A stretch of 64,000 nt of DNA from Desulfitibacter alkalitolerans DSM 16504 (GCF_000620305.1 NZ_KK211102.1:332504-396503); one strand, 5' to 3'; shown: positions 7,753 to 16,200, numbered from the stretch's first letter. Program-made: numbers and translations. The notes: a model not told the origin generated them from the letters alone.

Positions 7753-8058
7753 TCAGCCTGTAATGAGATTTAAAATCTCTTTGGCAAAGGTAATAATTAC
7801 ACCGCCTGCAAGGGTCAGGAAACCGTTTGCCCTCTGAGACGGGTCGTGGGATTTGAGGGACAGGCCGATCTGCACGATGCCGAAGCCTAAGAGGATCATC
7901 CCGATGGCGCGGATCAGTCCGAAAATAAAATCAGACAGGTTGTTAACGACAGTCAGCGGATCATTTGCGGCGTAGGCCGGTGCGGCAAAGAGAGTAACAA
8001 TTAGTACCAATGCGCAGTAGATGGCAAAAGTCATCTTGGTTCTCTTGGACATTTTCAT
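7753..8058 (-). CDS. Maff2 family small membrane protein (VirB2-like candidate)
   Basis: A 101-residue protein with a signal peptide ending near AYAA (residues 1-30) and two further membrane segments (about 40-65 and 80-98). Its N-terminus and the SLKSHDPSQRANGFLTLAGG motif match the Maff2 mobile-element family. Position between virD4 and trbL and its size and topology resemble VirB2 conjugative pilins, but pilin function is an inference. The start at 8058 is supported by GGAGG 9 bases upstream. Confidence 0.85.
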   Translation of the reverse strand: MKMSKRTKMTFAIYCALVLIVTLFAAPAYAANDPLTVVNNLSDFIFGLIRAIGMILLGFGIVQIGLSLKSHDPSQRANGFLTLAGGVIITFAKEILNLITG

Positions 8059-8084
8059 AAGATCATACCTCCATATATTGTTTT

Positions 8085-9851
8085 TCAGTATTGCATTAAG
8101 GTTTCGAGTTCATCCTCAGAGAGAAGCTCGTAATCGCTCTCTTCGTTCAATAGCACAGTTTTCCAGTCCAGGGCACTTTCTACACCTCCGTGTCGGAAGG
8201 GTTCACCGTTGCCATCAACGGTCAGTTTCAGATTGGGGTGTTTGAGAATATCGTATTTGTCGTCCATCACTGCCCGTTCTCCCCGGATGAACAGCAGGGC
8301 ATAACGGTTGTCCAGCATCCTTACCTCGTCGGGGGTGAGAAGCTCCCGACCGGACTGCTGATAATTGGTGGAATAACTACCGTTTCTGCCCTTGCTCAGC
8401 CCATAAGTATTAGTGTCGATAGTTTCTTTGCCTAAAAGCTCCGACACATATTTGTGGGTGGATTGCTCGTTGCCGCCAAGGTACAGAAATTCGTCGCAGT
8501 TTCCGACGATAGACTCCCATGTGTCCTTAAACAGGGCTTTTAATTGCGCCAGGTTTTGCAGGATAATAGAAACCGATATTTCGCGGGACCGCATGGTGGA
8601 AAGCAGCTTGTCAAATTCATCCGGCAAGGCGACGTTAGAAAATTCGTCCATGACAAAATGGACATGGATGGGCAAGCGTCCTGCATGATGATAATCGGCA
8701 AGATACATAAGGCTTTGGAAAAGCTGTGTGTAGAGCATTCCAACGATAAAATTGAAACTGCTGTCATTATCGGGGATTACAGCAAAGAGCGCCGTTTTGC
8801 GTTCTCCGATGGAAGGTAACTCCAATTCATCTGTGGTGGTAATTCCGGCGATGGAAGCAAGATTAAATTTTTCCAGTCTCACACCCAGACTAATAAGGAT
8901 GCTTTTGGCAGTCTTGCCTGCCGCCAGCTTGAAGATGTTGTACTGCTTGACCGCCAAATGCTCCGGCTCGCGCATTTCCAGCCGTTCAAACAGTTCATCC
9001 AGGGGGCTTTGATAGGTTTCGTCATCCTCCCGGACTTCGGCGGCGGCAATCATTTCCATGACCATCGGGAAATTTTGCTCCTCCGGTGGCGCTTCATAGA
9101 GCAGGTAGAGAATCAATGCTTCCAGTAGCGCGGTTTCGGAGCGCTCCCAAAAGGGGTCATTGGTGTTGGAGCCTTTAGGAGTAGTGTTTCTAATCAGGTT
9201 TGTTACCAGCTTTAACACATCCTTATCATCCTGCAGATAGGCAAAGGGGTTGTAGCAATGAGACAGGTGCATGTTGATTAAATCCAGCACCTTGATTTCA
9301 TAGCCTTTGGTTTTGAGCAGGTTTCCTGTGTCCCGTAGGATTTCTCCTTTCGGGTCGAGGACGACAAAAGAGGTGTTGGCCTGCATGACGTTGGGTTTTG
9401 CGTAAAATCTCGTCTTGCCGGAACCGGAGCCTCCTACCACCAGCACATTCAGGTTCCGTTTGTGCTTCCTTCCGTCCAGGCCGATGCGGACATTCTGTGT
9501 CAGGATTTTGTTTCTCTGCGGGTCTTTGTCCCGGTATTTCTTGCAGACAGCCGCAGCGCCGCCCCAGCGAGCGCTGCCGTGTTCCTCTCTTCGCCGGTAA
9601 TTGCGTTTGGTGGAAAGATAAATCCCGATGCCCAGACAATAGGCGGTGACAAATAGTAGGATGCACTTTAACGAATCGTCCACCCATTGGATATGAAACG
9701 GGTTGTTTATCGCCGCCGTGAGATTGGCAAGGATTTCGGGAAGTCCCCCCGACAGGGAAGGTGCGGTAAGCAAAGCCGCCCATACCACCGGAATTAAAAA
9801 AACCGCAAAGAGTATCAAGGTACTTCTTACGGTTTCAGCGCGCTTCATCAT
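8085..9851 (-). CDS. virD4: VirD4/TraG-type coupling protein
   Basis: A 588-residue type IV coupling ATPase that brings the relaxase-DNA complex to the secretion channel. There are two N-terminal membrane segments (about 12-30 and 60-78). Walker A VVGGSGSGKTRFYAKP is near residue 145, followed by FVVLDPKGEIL. Walker B is HFVMDEFSNVALPDEF near 395, and the conserved SISIILQNLAQLK-like and NCDEFLYLGG motifs follow. Length is normal. Its start overlaps the preceding small gene. Confidence 0.95.
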   Translation of the reverse strand: MMKRAETVRSTLILFAVFLIPVVWAALLTAPSLSGGLPEILANLTAAINNPFHIQWVDDSLKCILLFVTAYCLGIGIYLSTKRNYRRREEHGSARWGGAAAVCKKYRDKDPQRNKILTQNVRIGLDGRKHKRNLNVLVVGGSGSGKTRFYAKPNVMQANTSFVVLDPKGEILRDTGNLLKTKGYEIKVLDLINMHLSHCYNPFAYLQDDKDVLKLVTNLIRNTTPKGSNTNDPFWERSETALLEALILYLLYEAPPEEQNFPMVMEMIAAAEVREDDETYQSPLDELFERLEMREPEHLAVKQYNIFKLAAGKTAKSILISLGVRLEKFNLASIAGITTTDELELPSIGERKTALFAVIPDNDSSFNFIVGMLYTQLFQSLMYLADYHHAGRLPIHVHFVMDEFSNVALPDEFDKLLSTMRSREISVSIILQNLAQLKALFKDTWESIVGNCDEFLYLGGNEQSTHKYVSELLGKETIDTNTYGLSKGRNGSYSTNYQQSGRELLTPDEVRMLDNRYALLFIRGERAVMDDKYDILKHPNLKLTVDGNGEPFRHGGVESALDWKTVLLNEESDYELLSEDELETLMQY

Positions 9852-10026
9852 GGTTTCTTCGTTTTACTTTTTTGGTTGGGGCGTCGATAGTTTTGAGAAG
9901 AAGCTCATCCACGGCATCGGTGGGTCGTTCTTCTTTAATCAAGTCGTTGCGCATTTCGTTCAAAGCGTTTACGACAACGCCGTATTCGTAATCGTCCAGA
10001 GTAAGCACCCTTTCTTCTTCCTTCAT
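9835..10026 (-). CDS. Small ICE protein upstream of virD4
   Basis: A 63-residue acidic protein (MKEEERVLTLDDYEYGVV...). I start it at the ATG 10026 because GGAGGG precedes it by 8 bases. It overlaps the virD4 start by 17 bases, so the two are probably coupled. Small proteins of this kind are regular neighbours of the coupling protein in Tn1549-like ICEs. No function is known to me. Confidence 0.65.
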   Translation of the reverse strand: MKEEERVLTLDDYEYGVVVNALNEMRNDLIKEERPTDAVDELLLKTIDAPTKKVKRRNHDEAR

Positions 10027-10038
10027 TGGCAATCCCTC

Positions 10039-10938
10039 CTATCGTTCCGGCTCCTGCCGTTTTTGCTGTCTTTGCTGCGCCAGCATCCGATTCATCCTGC
10101 CGGAAATTTCACCGGCAGCTTCGCGGATGACGGAAAGCTCGGCGCGGATCTCCTGTGCGTCTAAGCCCTCCAGCATTTGTGGAGCACGGTCAAAACGATA
10201 GCCGTTTGTGTCCACGCCATACTGTTTGCAGAGCATATAGGACACGCAATAAGCGTGGAAGGCATGAGTAGAACGGTTGTAGCTTCCGTCTCCATTATCT
10301 ATTTCCGCGTGAGCAAGCTCCTGGGAAAGGGCACGGAAAATATTGTTTGCGTCCATGCCCTTTCGGACTAGGATTTCCCTTGCTTCCGGATGGTACAAAG
10401 CGTTTGTGCCTTCCTGCAGGGTATCGCTGATAAGGATCGGCACGGGTGCATGGTCCATCAGCGCTTTGATACGGGTGCGGTCATCGGGATAGGTCGGTGT
10501 TTCCCGTTTGCGGCTGTTCCCGGTCTGTGCAATATCGAACATCTTTTTGGGGTTGTAGCTTATGCCGGTGGTGCCGTCATCGCGCTGGTACTCCTCGCCT
10601 GGCTCCAAGATGTAGAAGCCGCTTTCCTTTTTGCGGATATAGGCACCTTGCTCCTTCCAGGTGTCAAAGTCCGCAATGCGGGTGGCATCTGGCTTCTGTG
10701 CAAGGATCAACAGTGCGTTGGCTACGCTGTAGCGGTCAAAACGGCTTTGCACATCCAGGTACTTCTGGAAGGCAGCGCCATCTTGCGCCACGGTTAGTGC
10801 TGTATCGTCGATCATGGCGTAAACCGTTTCCCGCTGTTCCTGCTTTTGCTGTTTCCATGCCTCCTTGTCAAAAGGCTGGTCGTTTCGGGAAGCAGGCTGT
10901 TCGTTTTCCTGCCGGAAAAGATCATCGAAACTACTCAT
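10039..10938 (-). CDS. ArdC-like protein with degenerate metallopeptidase motif
   Basis: A 299-residue protein. Residues about 45-115 (SRFDRYSVANALLILAQKPDATRI..WKEQGAYIRK) match the ArdC-type N-terminal ssDNA-binding domain. The middle (ILVRKGMDANNIFRALSQELAHAEID) resembles the zinc metallopeptidase-like part of ArdC/ImmA-type proteins, but the first His of HExxH is Gln (QELAH). ArdC proteins protect incoming single-stranded DNA from restriction during conjugation. The same N-terminal module recurs in the 2612-residue protein at 17163-25001. Function inferred; catalytic activity doubtful because of the Gln. Confidence 0.7.
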   Translation of the reverse strand: MSSFDDLFRQENEQPASRNDQPFDKEAWKQQKQEQRETVYAMIDDTALTVAQDGAAFQKYLDVQSRFDRYSVANALLILAQKPDATRIADFDTWKEQGAYIRKKESGFYILEPGEEYQRDDGTTGISYNPKKMFDIAQTGNSRKRETPTYPDDRTRIKALMDHAPVPILISDTLQEGTNALYHPEAREILVRKGMDANNIFRALSQELAHAEIDNGDGSYNRSTHAFHAYCVSYMLCKQYGVDTNGYRFDRAPQMLEGLDAQEIRAELSVIREAAGEISGRMNRMLAQQRQQKRQEPER

Positions 10939-10943
10939 AAAAC

Positions 10944-11762
10944 TTACCTCGCTTTCGATTTTGGTTTTTTGGATTTGTTTTGCTGTCTGCTGGGTTTGAC
11001 ATTCTGTTTTGTGGTTTTTGGCTGTTCTCTGGCAGGCTCCCGCTTGGGCTGTGCCGCTTGTTCCTTTTGAGCGGCCTTAATTTCCCATAATTCTTGGCGA
11101 ACGGATCTCCTTGGCGGCTCAATAGCACCCTCGGCGGCTTTCCCGCTGCGCTCTGAGGTAGGCTCGGACGGATGGGATTTCTCCATCGTTGCCGTCGTGG
11201 GGTTTGGGTTGTCGGGCTGCTCCTTTACCGGCTCCAGCTGTTCGGGCTTTGCCATGAGTTCGTCCAGAAAATCATCTGCACTTTTTTTAGCGGGCGTTTC
11301 TTTTTCGGCAGGAGCTTTTTCATCGGCTGCTTTTTCTGCTTGCTTGGCGGCTCTGGATTTTTCAATTTCGCTCTTAATGCTTGCCGTATCCACGGTGGCC
11401 AGCTTGAAGCGTTCCACAATACGGTTGATTTTGGAGGCATCCTCGGTCCGTACCATGATGTCGCACATGCCGTCCGTATCATTCTTGTCACGGAGGGCGC
11501 AATAGAGGACGCCGTAGCGTTTGGCCTCCTGAGTGAATTTCTTTAGGTCTTCGTTCTTGACCGCAAAGACTTTCAGTTCCTTGCCGCTGCGCAAAAGTGC
11601 TTCCAGACGGGTTTTTCCCTTAGTCTTTTTTTGGTCTTTCAAAACGGCATAGAGATAAGTGGCAAGGTTTTTTGCTCCCTCTCCGGAGATTTTAGCCATC
11701 ACCTCAATCCCTTTAAGACTCATATTGACGATTTGGTCCGCTGCGTCGGCTCCGCTGTTCAT
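10944..11762 (-). CDS. pcfB: PcfB family (DUF3801) conjugation protein
   Basis: A 272-residue protein. The first 125 residues (AADQIVNMSLKGIEVMAKISGEGAKNL..., VKNEDLKKFTQEAKRYGVLY) match DUF3801/PcfB, an accessory factor that works with the relaxase and VirD4 at the origin of transfer. The remaining half is a low-complexity Lys/Glu/Pro/Gln tail with basic C-terminus (KPSRQQNKSKKPKSKAR), suited to nucleic-acid or partner binding. The start lies 50 bases inside the relaxase gene, implying coupling. Confidence 0.85.
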   Translation of the reverse strand: MNSGADAADQIVNMSLKGIEVMAKISGEGAKNLATYLYAVLKDQKKTKGKTRLEALLRSGKELKVFAVKNEDLKKFTQEAKRYGVLYCALRDKNDTDGMCDIMVRTEDASKINRIVERFKLATVDTASIKSEIEKSRAAKQAEKAADEKAPAEKETPAKKSADDFLDELMAKPEQLEPVKEQPDNPNPTTATMEKSHPSEPTSERSGKAAEGAIEPPRRSVRQELWEIKAAQKEQAAQPKREPAREQPKTTKQNVKPSRQQNKSKKPKSKAR

Positions 11763-13110
11763 ATGCTTTTTCCTCCTTTCTTTGCTGGATTTCTTCCTGT
11801 TGTACTTGAAGCAGTTTCTGCTTCATTTCTTCAGAACGGGACAGGATGCCCGCACATAGCTTCACCTCCTTCCGGAGCAGGGACAGCTTTTTCGAAAGTC
11901 CGGCGATCTGTTCCTTATATGCCGTCATCTGTTCATCATCTTTGCATCGGCGGATTCGGCTGTAAAGAGATTTCCGGGTGTCGTACAAGCCCGCCATTTC
12001 CTGCTCCAGGCTGTTTCGAAATGTGAGAAGCTGCTCTTTGTTTTCAATGCGGTGTGTACAGAGCAGCTTGGTTTGAGCGGTGATTTCTTCCATGTGCCGG
12101 ATATCCTCGCGCAATAAAAAATGCGTCCGTTTATTGGACGCGCGGTGCTTGGGCAAGATGCCCATTTTGTAAAGGTAGTGAAAATAGAGCGCTTGCAAGC
12201 CAGTAAGCTTTTTTACTTTTTTCAGGCTTGCACCGCCTCGGATAGTATAACGTTTTTTCTGGGGTTCGGGCAGGACTTGTGGCCGCTTCGGAGTGCGGTT
12301 TTGCAGGATGCGCTGCTTAATGGCTTCTTCGGTGTAATCGTCTCCCAAGGTTTTCAAGCGGACAAAACGCTCCTTTCCAGGAGGACGCACTGCCATGTAT
12401 TTTACGCCGGTTTTTACCTCATAGCCCTGCTTGCGTAAAGCAGCGATAAACTGTGTGAAGGTCATCGACGCAGCAATCACTTTGTCTACATCCTCACGAA
12501 TAAGGCCCCGCCAGGTGGGTTTGTCTTCCTGCTCGGCTTTCCATTCGGCGTAATGCCTGGATTTGCCTTTTTGCGGGTTTTCGATAACGTATAAGGAGTA
12601 TTCCCGGCACAGACGGTCAGAGGTCTGCCGCATGAGGGAATAGGTGGCATTGTTGTCGTAATACCGCTTGCCGTCCGTAAAGGATACGGAATTGAGGACA
12701 AAATGATTATGAAGATGATGCTTGTCAAGATGAGTGGAAACAATCACCTCAAAACGTTCGCCCCACAGTTCCTGCGCCAGTTTCACACCGATGGCGTGGG
12801 CAGTTTCCGGCGTAGCTTCTCCCGGAACAAAAGACTGGTAGCCGTGGAAGGCGAGAATGCCGTCTGTTTTTTGGAATTGGAGCTTTGTCCGCGACATTTG
12901 TTCACAGGCGGTGGTCGGGTCACAATTGATGCCGGTCACATAGAATTGCTTTTCGATCTTGGTATCCTGCTGTGTGTATGCTAAGACATTTTGCAAGCCT
13001 CGAAAGTCAGGACTGGAAAAGTCAAGGTTCTCTGTCTTTTGAGGGTTGGTAGCGTAGTCAATTACCCGGTCAAGGCGGTCGGTTACATCCCATATCGCTG
13101 TGGTTGCCAT
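11713..13110 (-). CDS. Relaxase (MobP-like)
   Basis: A 465-residue DNA relaxase that nicks oriT and pilots the strand into the recipient. The His triad is clear (THLDKHHLHNHFVLNS near residue 135), and motif-I-type residues lie in the N-terminal 70. The C-terminal 200 residues are coiled-coil and basic. I start it at MATTAIWDVTDR (13110), with GGAG 8 bases upstream. It is flanked by MobC and a candidate oriT on one side and PcfB and VirD4 on the other. In-frame codons upstream to 13185 lie within the neighbouring gene. Confidence 0.9.
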   Translation of the reverse strand: MATTAIWDVTDRLDRVIDYATNPQKTENLDFSSPDFRGLQNVLAYTQQDTKIEKQFYVTGINCDPTTACEQMSRTKLQFQKTDGILAFHGYQSFVPGEATPETAHAIGVKLAQELWGERFEVIVSTHLDKHHLHNHFVLNSVSFTDGKRYYDNNATYSLMRQTSDRLCREYSLYVIENPQKGKSRHYAEWKAEQEDKPTWRGLIREDVDKVIAASMTFTQFIAALRKQGYEVKTGVKYMAVRPPGKERFVRLKTLGDDYTEEAIKQRILQNRTPKRPQVLPEPQKKRYTIRGGASLKKVKKLTGLQALYFHYLYKMGILPKHRASNKRTHFLLREDIRHMEEITAQTKLLCTHRIENKEQLLTFRNSLEQEMAGLYDTRKSLYSRIRRCKDDEQMTAYKEQIAGLSKKLSLLRKEVKLCAGILSRSEEMKQKLLQVQQEEIQQRKEEKAYEQRSRRSGPNRQYES

Positions 13111-13112
13111 TG

Positions 13113-13469
13113 TCATCGCTCCGATTCTTTTGCCTTTGCCTCCGGCATAAGGGGATAATCGCTCGTGTGGTCTTGGGTGTCGCAAATTCTTGCAATCACA
13201 TCATTCAACTCCGCCTGCAAATTGAACTTATAGTGGTCAGCAACAAGCTCCAATGGGTTTTGAAATTTCAGCAGATAATCAATATCCCTTTCATAATACC
13301 CATGAATGTTTGTCATGTAATGCACCACCTGTTTCATGGCGGCGATTTCGGCAGCTTTATCAAATATGCTCTGTTTATCAAGCTTCAAAACAGATGATTT
13401 ATAGTCCGAGAAATTTTTTTCGATACGGCGCATCAGCTTTTTTTGCTTCTCAATAATTCTATCCATCAT
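13113..13469 (-). CDS. Hypothetical ICE protein between mobC and relaxase (DUF3848-like?)
   Basis: A 118-residue, mostly helical protein (MMDRIIEKQKKLMRRIEKNF...) with a segment AAEIAAMKQVVHYMTNIHGY recalling the DUF3848/DUF3849 group of ICE proteins, but I am not sure of the family. It starts 11 bases inside mobC behind GGAAAGGAGA and ends two bases from the relaxase start, so it is part of the mobilisation operon. Confidence 0.6.
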   Translation of the reverse strand: MMDRIIEKQKKLMRRIEKNFSDYKSSVLKLDKQSIFDKAAEIAAMKQVVHYMTNIHGYYERDIDYLLKFQNPLELVADHYKFNLQAELNDVIARICDTQDHTSDYPLMPEAKAKESER

Positions 13470-13797
13470 TGTTTCTCCTTTCCGGCAACGTTACCGCCGC
13501 CTGAATATCCAGCACAGCCTTGCGGAGCCGGTTGGCTTCATACTGGAACACCGTCCGGTCAATGTGCCCTGTGGCGTTTGCTTTTGCAGCGATCTGGTTC
13601 ATGTTGCTCCCGATAGCGTGAAGTTCCTTTATCATAACGTAGTAATCGGGAGGGGGAAGCTCTTTAGGCACATACCCGTTGATCAGGGTACGCAGATAGC
13701 TTTCCTGTGATAGACCTGCTTTTTTGGCGCTGGTGTGGAGCCGTGTATTTTCTTCTTTATTCAGCCAGACCTGAACACGGATACCTCGTTTTCTCAT
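13459..13797 (-). CDS. mobC: MobC-like relaxosome accessory protein
   Basis: A 112-residue protein with a ribbon-helix-helix N-terminus (RGIRVQVWLNKEENTRLHTSAKKAGLS) and the MobC C-terminus (KELHAIGSNMNQIAAKANATG). MobC binds near the nic site, opens the duplex and recruits the relaxase. It is the first relaxosome gene downstream of the inverted-repeat region proposed as oriT. Confidence 0.92.
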   Translation of the reverse strand: MRKRGIRVQVWLNKEENTRLHTSAKKAGLSQESYLRTLINGYVPKELPPPDYYVMIKELHAIGSNMNQIAAKANATGHIDRTVFQYEANRLRKAVLDIQAAVTLPERRNNDG

Positions 13798-13815
13798 CGT
13801 TCCAGCTCCTTTCTT

Positions 13816-13935
13816 TTAATTCTTATCACCATTCCTTCTGTATTGAGTGTTGATCTGGAAAAGACACATAAAGACCACACAGATAACGCCGCCTATCAGT
13901 GCGCCCAACATAAATATTTCTATGGTTATCACCAC
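13816..13935 (-). CDS. DUF3789-like small transmembrane protein
   Basis: A tiny ORF encoding one hydrophobic helix (MLGALIGGVICVVFMCLFQIN) followed by a short polar tail. DUF3789 proteins have this layout (GGxxGVxxMCL..QIN) and precede mobC in many clostridial ICEs. The start could be the GTG at 13935 or the ATG at 13911 (31 residues); neither has a strong ribosome binding site. Confidence 0.6.
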   Translation of the reverse strand: MVITIEIFMLGALIGGVICVVFMCLFQINTQYRRNGDKN

Positions 13936-13965
13936 ACTTTCGATTGTATTTTTGTGGGGGTTTTA

Positions 13966-14043
13966 GGGGGTATCCCCTTAACAAGCGAATTTGGGAGACC
14001 AAATTCAGTGCTTGCTGCAACACAAGACAGCGGCCTTGTGTTG
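13966..14043. other. oriT: Candidate origin of transfer (oriT)
   Basis: Three inverted repeats are packed into 80 bases just upstream of mobC and the relaxase: GGGG-TAT-CCCC at about 13967-13977, GAATTTGG/CCAAATTC (13987-13994, 13999-14006, 4-base loop) and CAACACAAG/CTTGTGTTG (14018-14026, 14035-14043, 8-base loop). Such adjacent repeats next to mobC are how oriTs of mobilisable Gram-positive elements look. The nic site cannot be placed by eye. Confidence 0.6.
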
Positions 14044-14071
14044 TCATAAAAGTTACGGTTGATTTCAGATA

Positions 14072-14197
14072 TTACTGGCCGAAAAAGAAAGAGCAGGAGG
14101 TCATTGCTCCTGTCCGTGGTCTTTTGATTTTTGCTTTGAACATCCATTTCTTAGGTCTGCAAAGCGTTTCTTTGATTTCCACCTGATAGGTTTTCAT
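14072..14197 (-). pseudogene. DpnD/PcfM-like gene, probably frameshifted remnant
   Basis: The start is good (ATG 14197 behind AGGAGG) and the first residues MKTYQVEIKETL are those of DpnD/PcfM proteins of ICEs. After ETL the frame changes character (CRPKKWMFKAKIKRPRTG) and stops after 41 residues. The neighbouring frame reads MDVQSKNQKTTDR, which looks like the expected continuation. One indel near 14150 would explain this. Part of the downstream sequence has apparently become the oriT-proximal spacer. Confidence 0.5.
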
Positions 14198-14231
14198 AAA
14201 AGCAAAGCCTCCTTTCTTGATTTTGGGCAAA

Positions 14232-14260
14232 AGAAAAAGACACTGATTTTTTCAGTGTCT
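14232..14260 (-). terminator. Terminator of the abiE operon
   Basis: AGACACTGA (14238-14246) pairs with TCAGTGTCT (14252-14260) over a 5-base T loop. On the minus strand the stem is followed by TTTTTCTTTT, a classical rho-independent terminator. It ends the leftward abiEi-abiEii transcript. Confidence 0.8.
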
Positions 14261-14355
14261 AAAAGCGACGCTCAAAAGAGCCTTCATAAAGGTACAAAAA
14301 CACTCCGATTGGTTACAATATGGAGTTTACTTGTATTAATATATTCGATCACCGT

Positions 14356-15306
14356 TTATTCTCGTGTTTTCCATATTGCCATCGGATGATTACGGATGCG
14401 TTCTAAAACCTGTGCGTCCTCAAAAAGCAGCTCTGGATGATATTCACCGTTTTTAAATGCCCTTAAAAACTCTGCTTCGTTATCACCGAGTTCAGAAAAC
14501 ATTGACAGGTAGCCAATAACCCGTTGTTTCGCCGCTGTTAGGTCAAACCGCTCCTTTTTTCGGATTACAGGGTATAAATCTGTCCGGATCTTATACTCTG
14601 TCAACTCATCAATCTTTCCTAAATTAAAGGTTCCAGTAACAGCCTCGCCGCCGACAGCATAGTAGAATATGGCGCATTTTTTAAGCAGAGGGAGTTCTGT
14701 TTCATCAAACAATCCGAAATAGATCATGTTGTTAATATCATACAAATCACGGGCTGCCGCTCTTGTAAGCAGAGCAACAATCTTGCTTGCAAAGATCTCA
14801 ATGGAAGCCAATGATTTCACCTTAAAAGAATCCAGTATGCCAAGAGTTTCAATTGACCTTTGCTCCAGGGGCAGAATATGGGAACGCAGGGAGTAATTGA
14901 TTTCCACTTTGATATTATCTTTCGTGCCAGCAATATTTGCATAGGAAAACACATAAGAATCCAGGCTGTGGTAGGATTTTGATTTAGGGCTTAATTCATA
15001 TCCGCTCATCACCATGTATTTGAGGACGCTATCCGAGATTTTTTGGCGTTCCTCAAACATTTCTTCCCGAGAATTATTATGTGTGTAATCAAGGTCGATG
15101 TCTACAGATAACCTCGGCAGGTTGAAAATAGTCATATTGATTGCCGTTCCGCCTTTTAGCGCAAGGCTCTCACGTAGCAGCGGGTCGCTGTTTATATATT
15201 TCAGTATTTCCGACAACCGGAATACTTTCTCTAATGTATCGCGGATAAACCCTAATTCCCGCGCCTGTTTTCCAAGCTTACGCTTATCATAATCAAACAA
15301 ATTCAT
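14356..15306 (-). CDS. abiEii: AbiEii nucleotidyltransferase toxin
   Basis: A 316-residue toxin of the type IV AbiE system (DUF1814). The nucleotidyltransferase signature is KGGTAINMTIF followed by RLSVDIDLDY near residue 50-75, with SKIVALLTRAAARDLYDI further on (the second conserved motif of the family). AbiEii toxins modify cellular targets by nucleotide transfer and are reversible and bacteriostatic, causing abortive infection of phages and stabilising mobile elements. It overlaps the antitoxin gene by 14 bases. Confidence 0.93.
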   Translation of the reverse strand: MNLFDYDKRKLGKQARELGFIRDTLEKVFRLSEILKYINSDPLLRESLALKGGTAINMTIFNLPRLSVDIDLDYTHNNSREEMFEERQKISDSVLKYMVMSGYELSPKSKSYHSLDSYVFSYANIAGTKDNIKVEINYSLRSHILPLEQRSIETLGILDSFKVKSLASIEIFASKIVALLTRAAARDLYDINNMIYFGLFDETELPLLKKCAIFYYAVGGEAVTGTFNLGKIDELTEYKIRTDLYPVIRKKERFDLTAAKQRVIGYLSMFSELGDNEAEFLRAFKNGEYHPELLFEDAQVLERIRNHPMAIWKTRE

Positions 15307-16057
15307 TGCCTCCTTCCGATATAAGGGCTAAAAGCTGCTCCGGCACAAACAGCCTCCACTTTTTGTTATATATGGATTTTTCTTTTTCCAATCCGTGGTA
15401 CAGGTATCGAACACTTTTTGAGATCTCGGCTTCACAGGCTTTAAAAAACGTATCCGTTATTTTCAGGGAATCCTTGAAATGCTCCAGGATATATCCTGCT
15501 TTCTGAAACAGGATTTGTTTGCCGTAGCTTTTCAGATAGCAAAGCAGCTTTGTTTCATCTGCATATGGCATCATTTCAAGGCTTCGGAGCAGTTCTTCCA
15601 ATCCACCGATTTTCTCAAAATCGTTGATGCTGTCTATGACGGTGCGTTCCAAATCGGTTACACGGGTGCCGTCCGGTTTTTTTACAATACCATCGTTGAT
15701 ACGGGACATTTGGTAACGATAGGTCAAACCGTTAAATTCAAATGTGTTAAACTTTGTATCAGAGGATACATACACATCATAAAACACCTGATTAGTGCAT
15801 CCGTAATATTCTAAAGCAGTATGGTGAGATATATATGCGCTTTCCGTCAAATTGCTGGCTATCACATACCGATTGACAACTGGCTCGCCGTCCGCAAGAT
15901 TTATAGCAACATACAGGTTTCTTTTCACGCTTTGAATATAGCCTTTTTTCAGGTAGTTCTGTATCAGATCGCTGGCACTGTTTCTGTTGCCGACCATCTC
16001 AGTAACATCATTCCATGTAAAACAACCTTTTTCCAATAGTTGTTCATAGTATTTCAT
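15293..16057 (-). CDS. abiEi: AbiEi antitoxin / transcriptional regulator
   Basis: A 254-residue protein with an N-terminal winged helix (GCFTWNDVTEMVGNRNSASDLIQNYLKKGYI) and the AbiEi C-terminal region (SAYISHHTALEYYGC..., RVTDLERTVIDSIND). AbiEi represses the operon by binding inverted repeats at its promoter. The 143-base region upstream holds an AT-rich stretch and a hairpin suitable as the regulatory region. Confidence 0.92.
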   Translation of the reverse strand: MKYYEQLLEKGCFTWNDVTEMVGNRNSASDLIQNYLKKGYIQSVKRNLYVAINLADGEPVVNRYVIASNLTESAYISHHTALEYYGCTNQVFYDVYVSSDTKFNTFEFNGLTYRYQMSRINDGIVKKPDGTRVTDLERTVIDSINDFEKIGGLEELLRSLEMMPYADETKLLCYLKSYGKQILFQKAGYILEHFKDSLKITDTFFKACEAEISKSVRYLYHGLEKEKSIYNKKWRLFVPEQLLALISEGGNEFV

Positions 16058-16149
16058 ATTTTTACCACCTCCGTTGTTTTAATTTTAGTATGATGTCGCT
16101 GAAAAATCAACCATACAGAGGGTAAAATAAAATATTTTTTTATTTTAAT

Positions 16150-16181
16150 CTTGCTATCGCTTTTATTTCAGTGATAGCAAG
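16150..16181. other. Hairpin upstream of abiE
   Basis: CTTGCTATCGC (16150-16160) and GTGATAGCAAG (16171-16181) form an 11-bp stem with a 10-base loop between the primase gene stop and abiEi. An AT-rich tract follows on the minus strand. It may end primase transcription or be the AbiEi operator. Confidence 0.5.
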
Positions 16182-16200
16182 GCACAAATAAAATGATTTT

